DNA from: Streptomyces akebiae
Lineage (GTDB): Bacteria; Actinomycetota; Actinomycetes; Streptomycetales; Streptomycetaceae
Length of the DNA stretch: 64,000 bases
Direction of reading: 5' to 3'
Assembly (NCBI RefSeq): GCF_019599145.1
Contig: NZ_CP080647.1
Coordinates: 434,001 to 498,000 of the forward strand
Positions 59,553 through 64,000 of this stretch are shown piece by piece (position 1 is the stretch's first letter; each line of letters starts with the position of its first letter). The notes under the pieces are model-generated. The model searched no databases and was not told the DNA's origin. It saw only the letters and a list, made by a program, of their open reading frames with translations. The position numbers were made by a program, and so were the translations under genes.

Positions 59553-60236
59553 ATGAGCACCGTCCTGGCCGGCAACGGCCTCGTCAAGAAGTACGGCCCC
59601 ACCACCGCGCTGGCCGGCGTGGACGTGGCGGTCGCCGAGCGTGAGTCCCTCGCCATCATGGGCCCGTCCGGCTCCGGCAAGTCGACCCTCCTCCACACCC
59701 TCGCCGGCATCATCCGCCCCGACGACGGCCAGGTGCTGCTGCGTGGCGAGCGCATCGACCACTGGGGCGAGAACAGGCTGAGCGCACTGCGCCGCAAGCG
59801 GTTCGGGTTCGTCTTCCAGTTCGGCCAGTTGCTGCCCGAGCTGCCCGCCGAGGAGAACGTCGCGCTCCCGCTGATGCTGGAGGGCGTACCGCGCCGCCAG
59901 GCGGTGCAGCGCGCACGCCGCTGGTTCGCCCCGCTGGGCCTCGCGGGTCTGGAGCACCGGCGGCCCGGCCAGCTCTCCGGCGGCCAGGCCCAGCGCGTCG
60001 CCATCGCCCGCGCCCTCGCCGTGGAGCCCGATGTCGTCTTCGCCGACGAGCCCACGGGCGCCCTCGACCAGGCCACCGGCGAGGAGGTCATCCGTCTCCT
60101 CACCTCGGTCACCCGCGACCAGGGCGCCTGTCTCGTCATGGTCACGCACGACGCCGAGGTGGCCGCCCACTGCGACCGCGTCGTCCAGGTACGGGACGGC
60201 CGGATCGCCGGCCACAGCCAGTACACGGTCGCATAG
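59553..60236 (+). CDS. ABC transporter ATPase, MacB/LolD type
   Basis: 227 residues. Walker A IMGPSGSGKSTLLHTLAGI, Q-loop VFQFGQLLPELPAEENVALPLML, signature LSGGQAQRVAIARALAV, Walker B DVVFADEPTGALD and the H-loop VMVTHDAEVAAHCDR are all intact. This type pairs with FtsX-like permeases and often exports or extracts antibiotics or lipoproteins by mechanotransmission. The permease gene is 136 bases downstream. Confidence 0.95.
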   Translation: MSTVLAGNGLVKKYGPTTALAGVDVAVAERESLAIMGPSGSGKSTLLHTLAGIIRPDDGQVLLRGERIDHWGENRLSALRRKRFGFVFQFGQLLPELPAEENVALPLMLEGVPRRQAVQRARRWFAPLGLAGLEHRRPGQLSGGQAQRVAIARALAVEPDVVFADEPTGALDQATGEEVIRLLTSVTRDQGACLVMVTHDAEVAAHCDRVVQVRDGRIAGHSQYTVA

Positions 60237-60256
60237 GCCCCCGCGCAGGGCGTTTT

Positions 60257-60280
60257 GAGGGGCGCGGGAACCGCGCGACC
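60257..60280. repeat. Dispersed GC-rich element, copy 4 (partial)
   Basis: GAGGGGCGCGGGAACCGCGC followed by GACC is one arm of the element seen at 2748-2781 and 26209-26306. It lies in the gap between the ATPase and permease genes, where it could reduce read-through. Confidence 0.5.
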
Positions 60281-60372
60281 AGCCTCGGACAGCCCGCACC
60301 CGCCCTCGAACCGGAACCGACCGGCCTCTCAGGCAGCCGGTCGTCCATTCCCCCGATCCCCGGAGACACAGA

Positions 60373-62376
60373 ATGCGCTCCCCCGTCCTGCCCCTCACCT
60401 GGCACCTGGCCCGCGCCTGCGGAAGGCGCGGCCTGCAGAGCCACCTCCTGTCCGCCGCGGCCGCCGCGGCCGGCGCCCTCGTCCTCCTGACGCTCCTGGC
60501 CGCCTACCTGGGCTCCGGCACCCGGGCCGACCGCACGGCCTGGCGCACCCCCGACGCCGTGGCGGCGCAGCAGGCGACCGCCGTACAGACGCTGGGGACG
60601 ACGTACGTGGACCACCGGCCGGTCACCGTCGTCTCCCTGGCCCAGCTGCCGAACCGGGCCGCGACACCCGCCCCGCCCGGTCTGGCCCACTTCCCCGCAC
60701 CGGGGCGCACCTATCTGTCGCCCGCCCTGGCGGAGCTGATGCGGGAGCTGCCGGCAACGCGTCTCGCGAACCGCTTCCCGACCACGAGCGGCTACGGCAC
60801 GATCGGCGAAGCCGGCCTCGCCTCCCCCGAGGAACTCGTGGCCGTCATCGGCCGCGCACCCACCGACCCGGCGATCACCCGGGCCGCCGAGGGCAGCGCC
60901 CTGGACGCCCTCGCCGCCCGCGCCCGTGTGGACGGCTTCAGCGGCACCGGGCCCAGTCCGTTCACCTCCTTCGACCAGCAGGCGGCGCTGTTCGGCGGCG
61001 CCCTGCTCGTCGTCCCCGTGATCGTGCTGGCCTCGGCCGCCGGACGCCTGGGCGCCGCCCGCCGCGAGCAGCGGCTCGCCGCCCTGCGGCTGGCCGGAGC
61101 GACACCCCGGCAGATTCTCGCGATGACGGCGGTCGAGTCGGCGGCGGTGGGCCTGGTCGGCGGTCTCCTCGGCGCGGTCGTGTACACGCTGCTGGTGCCG
61201 CTCCTCGCGCGGGTGCCGTACGGCATCGGCACCTGGTACGCGGGCCAGTTGTGGGTCGGGCTGCCCTGGCTGCTCGTGGTGGTGGCGGCCGTGGCCGCGC
61301 TCACCTCCGTCAGCGCGGTGACGACGCTGCGCGGAGTGGCACGTTCCCCGCTGGGCGTGGCCCAGCAGGCCGATCCGCGCCGGACGAGGCTGATCCGGCT
61401 GGTGCTGTTCGTCGCCATCGGGCTGTACGTGGCGGTCACCGCGCACGGCGACGGGCTGAGCACCGGACAGACGCTCGCGCTGATCGTCCTGGTGTACGGG
61501 GCGTTCTGGACCCTCGGCCCCTGGGTCGTCGACATGCTGGGCAGGCTGCTGAGCCGCTTCGCGCGCCGTCCGGCGACGCTGCTGGCCGCGCGTCGGCTCA
61601 GCGACGATCCCCGCGGCGCCTGGCGCACGGTCAGCGGTCTGGTCCTCGCGGGTCTGGTCGCCGGGTTCTTCACCGTCGGACAGGTCGGCCTCGTGGGTTA
61701 CGACTACCGGGGCCAGGTCGCCGTGCGCGCGGAACACGGGGATGTGCGCGAACTCGCCGTGCGGGCCAGGGGGTTGCTCACCGAGGCCGGCGTGAAGGCA
61801 AGGGTGGAGACGGCTGACGCCGACGTGTACGACGGGATCCTGGTGGGCGACGAGGGCATCGTGGCCCATGTGCGCGGCGGGCAGGAGCAGTTGGACACCG
61901 CGTCGACCGCGCTGTCCTCCCTCTCCCCCGGGAACCTGCCGTTCACCCAGGACTACGTCAACGCCGAGGGCGACACGACGACCCGGCTCATCGGCGAGAT
62001 GGGGCTCGCGGTACTGGCCCTGGGCTTCCTCGTCGCCGCGGCCTCCGCCGGACTCACCGCGGCGGCCACGGTCCTGGACCGGCGCCGGGTCTACGCGCTG
62101 CTGCGGCTGGCCGGTACGCCGCTGAAGGTGCTGGACCGGGCGCGGATACGGGAGACCGCGCTGCCGCTGGTGGTCCTCGCCGGAGGTACGACGGCGACCG
62201 GGATCTACGGCGGCATCAAGGTGAGCGAGATGTTCCACCTGGAGCCGGACGCGTCGGGGGCCGTACGCCTCGCCTTCTGTGTCGCCCTCGGCACGGCCAC
62301 CATGTTCGCGGCGCTCGCCGGGAGCCGACCGCTGCTGCGGAAGGTGACGGCGGAGCGGGCGCAGGAAGCCGACTGA
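60373..62376 (+). CDS. FtsX-like ABC transporter permease
   Basis: 667 residues. Helix 1 is at about 20-45 (AAAAAAGALVLLTLLAAYLG), followed by a large extracellular domain (about 50-205). Then come three helices around LFGGALLVVPVIVLASAAG, AAVGLVGGLLGAVVYTLLVPLLARV and LPWLLVVVAAVAALTSVSAVTTLRGVA with the FtsX motif ARREQRLAALRLAGATPRQILAM. A second FtsX unit follows at the C terminus (VLALGFLVAAASAGLTAAATVLDRRRVYALLRLAGTPLKVLDRARIRETALPL). The duplicated G-A-T/T-P-x-x-I/V-L motif is typical of MacB/BceB-type permeases. With the ATPase it forms a resistance- or lipoprotein-type pump. Confidence 0.9.
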   Translation: MRSPVLPLTWHLARACGRRGLQSHLLSAAAAAAGALVLLTLLAAYLGSGTRADRTAWRTPDAVAAQQATAVQTLGTTYVDHRPVTVVSLAQLPNRAATPAPPGLAHFPAPGRTYLSPALAELMRELPATRLANRFPTTSGYGTIGEAGLASPEELVAVIGRAPTDPAITRAAEGSALDALAARARVDGFSGTGPSPFTSFDQQAALFGGALLVVPVIVLASAAGRLGAARREQRLAALRLAGATPRQILAMTAVESAAVGLVGGLLGAVVYTLLVPLLARVPYGIGTWYAGQLWVGLPWLLVVVAAVAALTSVSAVTTLRGVARSPLGVAQQADPRRTRLIRLVLFVAIGLYVAVTAHGDGLSTGQTLALIVLVYGAFWTLGPWVVDMLGRLLSRFARRPATLLAARRLSDDPRGAWRTVSGLVLAGLVAGFFTVGQVGLVGYDYRGQVAVRAEHGDVRELAVRARGLLTEAGVKARVETADADVYDGILVGDEGIVAHVRGGQEQLDTASTALSSLSPGNLPFTQDYVNAEGDTTTRLIGEMGLAVLALGFLVAAASAGLTAAATVLDRRRVYALLRLAGTPLKVLDRARIRETALPLVVLAGGTTATGIYGGIKVSEMFHLEPDASGAVRLAFCVALGTATMFAALAGSRPLLRKVTAERAQEAD

Positions 62377-62540
62377 CACACCCTCGTCGAGCCGTCCGCC
62401 GTCGACGCCCAGGCGCTCGACCCGCGGCCTCCCGCCCGCAGGCCCCCCATCCACGGTCTCTCCCCCAGGCCGGTGCACCCGCGGGCCCTTCGCCCACAGG
62501 CTCCGCACCCGCGTACTTCTCCTTCAGGCATGATGCGCCC

Positions 62541-63224
62541 ATGAACGACCGCAGCCCGATCCGGGTCCTGATCGCCGACGACCAGGACATGGTCCGCACC
62601 GGCTTCCGTTTCTTCCTCGACGCGCAGCCCGACATCACCGTGGTCGCCGAGGCCGCCGACGGCGAGACGGCCGTGCGGCTGGCCCGTGAGGTGCGGCCGG
62701 ACGTGTGTCTGCTGGACATCCGGATGCCGAAGCTGGACGGCCTGGAGGCGACCCGGCTGCTGGCCGGTCCGGGTGTGGTCGATCCGCTGCGGGTGGTCGT
62801 GGTGACCACGTTCGACCTGGACGAGTACGTCTACGGGGCCTTGCGCGGCGGCGCCTGCGGTTTTCTGCTGAAGGACTCGGGGCCGACCCTGCTGGCCGAG
62901 GCCGTTCGCGCGGCGGCGGTGGGCGACGCGCTGGTGTCGCCGTCGGTGACGGTCCGGCTCCTCAAGCACGTGACGGCGGAGAAGGAGGGCCGGCCCGGTC
63001 CCGAAGTCCCGGGCCCCCAGGAGGCGTTGACCGAACGGGAACGGGACGTCGTCCGCCTGGTCGCGCTGGGGCACACCAACGCGGAGATCGCCGCCTCGAT
63101 GTTCGTGTCCCTCTCCACGGTCAAGACCCACCTCGGCAGCATCCAGCTCAAGCTCGCGGCGCGGAACCGGGTGGAGATCGCGGCGTGGGCGTGGCGGACG
63201 GGGCACGCGGGTGACGGCGTGTGA
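62541..63224 (+). CDS. NarL/LuxR-family response regulator
   Basis: 227 residues: receiver domain (IRVLIADDQDMVRTGFRFFL; phosphoacceptor D59 in VCLLDIRMPKLDGLEAT; Lys in CGFLLKDSGPTLLAEAV) and a LuxR HTH (LTERERDVVRLVALGHTNAEIAASMFVSLSTVKTHLGSIQLKL). It pairs by type with the HisKA_3 kinase at 57660-58961, from which it is separated by the ABC transporter genes. 164 bases lie between the permease stop and its ATG, so it may have its own promoter. The next gene is convergent, 3 bases away. Confidence 0.93.
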   Translation: MNDRSPIRVLIADDQDMVRTGFRFFLDAQPDITVVAEAADGETAVRLAREVRPDVCLLDIRMPKLDGLEATRLLAGPGVVDPLRVVVVTTFDLDEYVYGALRGGACGFLLKDSGPTLLAEAVRAAAVGDALVSPSVTVRLLKHVTAEKEGRPGPEVPGPQEALTERERDVVRLVALGHTNAEIAASMFVSLSTVKTHLGSIQLKLAARNRVEIAAWAWRTGHAGDGV

Positions 63225-63227
63225 GGT

Positions 63228-63617
63228 TCACTGCGAGAGGGTGATCCGGAGGCCGACCGTGCCGTCGGCGCCCCGGCGCAGTCGGCTGCCGAGCAGGGTG
63301 AGGCGGCCGAGGACGCCGTACTTGCGGGCGATGAGCCGGCGGTAGGCGGCGGAGCCGGCCGTGTCGAGGATCTCCGCGTGGGCGGGGACGGAGTCGCCGG
63401 TGGGGTTGCCGCGCAGGTCGCAGGGGCCGACGAGGACGTCGGCGCGGTTCCGGATGCGCTTGACCTTCCAGGAGTCGGCGACCGTCCAGACGCCGAGCGC
63501 GTCGCCGTCCCGCACCACCCACACCGGTGTCGGCACGGTGGTGCCGTTCTTGCGGTAGGTGGTGACCAGCAGGTATTTACCCGCGCCGAGCGCGTCGAGC
63601 GTGGTTTCGTCAGCCAT
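63228..63617 (-). CDS. PPOX-class split-barrel protein (F420/FMN type)
   Basis: 129 residues of the pyridoxamine-5'-phosphate-oxidase-like split barrel: LGAGKYLLVTTYRKNGTTVPTPVWVVRDGDALGVWTVADSWKVKRIRNRADVLVGPCDLRGNPTGDSVPA. The TYRKNGTTVPTPVW and KVKRIRNR motifs are those of actinobacterial PPOX proteins that bind F420 or FMN. It would carry out a redox reaction on a small substrate in the cytoplasm. ATG 63617. Confidence 0.87.
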   Translation of the reverse strand: MADETTLDALGAGKYLLVTTYRKNGTTVPTPVWVVRDGDALGVWTVADSWKVKRIRNRADVLVGPCDLRGNPTGDSVPAHAEILDTAGSAAYRRLIARKYGVLGRLTLLGSRLRRGADGTVGLRITLSQ

Positions 63618-63694
63618 GGCCGGAGTCTAGGCGCACGGCCGCCGGCGAAGAGACCGTGACGGCCGTGCCCCGAGGAACGAACGGTGGAGCGGCG

Positions 63695-64000
63695 TCAGTC
63701 CAGCAGTCCGTCGTAGTCGGGCAGCTTGAAGGTGCGCTCGGCGTGGCCGCCGACGAGGTCGGTGGTGTTGTTGCCGACGTTGGCGACGATCGTGTAGCCG
63801 TCGGACTCGATGTCCGCGCGTGAGGCGGTCTTGTAGGCGGCGACCTCGGCGAACAGGTCGGGCAGGTCGCGCACGTAGAGGCCGTCGACGGGGTAGCCGA
63901 CGTTCTCCAGGTTCCACTCGGTGAGCGACTCGATGATGCCCGGGCGGGCGGTGACGAAGAAGACGTCGACCCCACGGGACTTGGCGTACTTGGCCAGCGC
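63695..64000 (-). CDS. HAD-type acid phosphatase, C-terminal part (5' end outside window)
   Basis: The last 101 residues of a gene that runs in from beyond the window. GVDVFFVTARPGIIESLTEWNL is HAD motif II (T-A-R) and its following helix. YKTASRADIESDGYTIVANVGNNTTDLVGGHAERTFKLPDYDG contains the motif III Lys-like region and motif IV Asp as in class B / plant vegetative-storage-protein-like acid phosphatases, usually secreted or lipoproteins. Motif I and any signal peptide lie outside the window. The frame is open to base 64000. Confidence 0.82.
   Translation of the reverse strand, partial: ALAKYAKSRGVDVFFVTARPGIIESLTEWNLENVGYPVDGLYVRDLPDLFAEVAAYKTASRADIESDGYTIVANVGNNTTDLVGGHAERTFKLPDYDGLLD

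Noticed and set aside
60142..62508. 788-codon minus-strand frame
   Set aside because: Antisense to the FtsX-like permease; Gly/Arg/Gln-rich shadow.

Overview
The window is high-GC actinomycete chromosome. Third-position G/C bias, frequent GTG starts, many leaderless-looking promoters and the gene families present (DUF4032, DUF6328, DUF1206, CitAB, ROK, SpoIIE/GAF, FprA) all point to Streptomyces or a close relative. I see no rRNA, tRNA, CRISPR array, transposase, integrase or phage gene. About 57 protein genes, two of them cut by the window ends, and one clear pseudogene are supported. Most of the remaining long open frames are antisense or offset shadows of these genes.

Layout, left to right. 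1-3.5 kb holds the end of an aldo/keto reductase, an Ala-rich membrane-anchored protein, an FprA-type ferredoxin reductase behind a possible iron box, and a Sua5/YciO protein. 3.5-11.3 kb is the most interesting block. A divergent pair (DUF6745 protein plus a His-rich 108-aa protein) faces a tightly coupled operon that I recognise as the uncharacterised STM4015-4014-4013-4012-4011 set: LRR-like protein, ATP-grasp enzyme, alkaline-phosphatase-fold hydrolase and two radical SAM enzymes. The operon ends with a translationally coupled type II thioesterase. It reads like a biosynthetic pathway of unknown product. 11.3-17 kb is a CitB/CitA two-component system divergent from a TctCBA tricarboxylate transporter.

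17-29 kb carries an acyl-CoA synthetase, a DUF4032 kinase-like protein, a universal stress protein and a VOC protein. It then has a compact redox/signalling operon: a response regulator fused to a thioredoxin-reductase-like domain, a cyclic-nucleotide-binding histidine kinase, and a UBP-type zinc finger. A Thr/Ser dehydratase-like enzyme and a PobA-like monooxygenase follow. 28.7-42.7 kb is a mix: a secreted TolB-propeller/amidohydrolase fusion, a cholesterol-oxidase-like flavoprotein, DUF1206, an RpiR regulator, small conserved proteins, a TerD-CAP-CAP fusion, a secreted serine hydrolase, a broken GH65 phosphorylase remnant, an ANTAR/GAF regulator and a P-loop nucleoside kinase.

42.8-54.2 kb is a carbohydrate-uptake locus. 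It has a ROK repressor, a solute-binding lipoprotein, two permeases and two large alpha/alpha-toroid-like (heparinase-II/III-like) proteins in one direction. A BadF-type sugar kinase and a PAP2 phosphatase with an autotransporter-type beta repeat run in the other. A strong inverted repeat in the divergent promoter is a good ROK operator candidate. No ATPase is encoded, as expected if the shared MsiK ATPase is used. 54.3-64 kb has a multidomain SpoIIE phosphatase, a peptidoglycan-binding membrane protein, and a histidine kinase divergent from a DUF4333-ABC-FtsX-NarL regulator operon. It ends with an F420/PPOX-type protein and the end of a HAD-type acid phosphatase.
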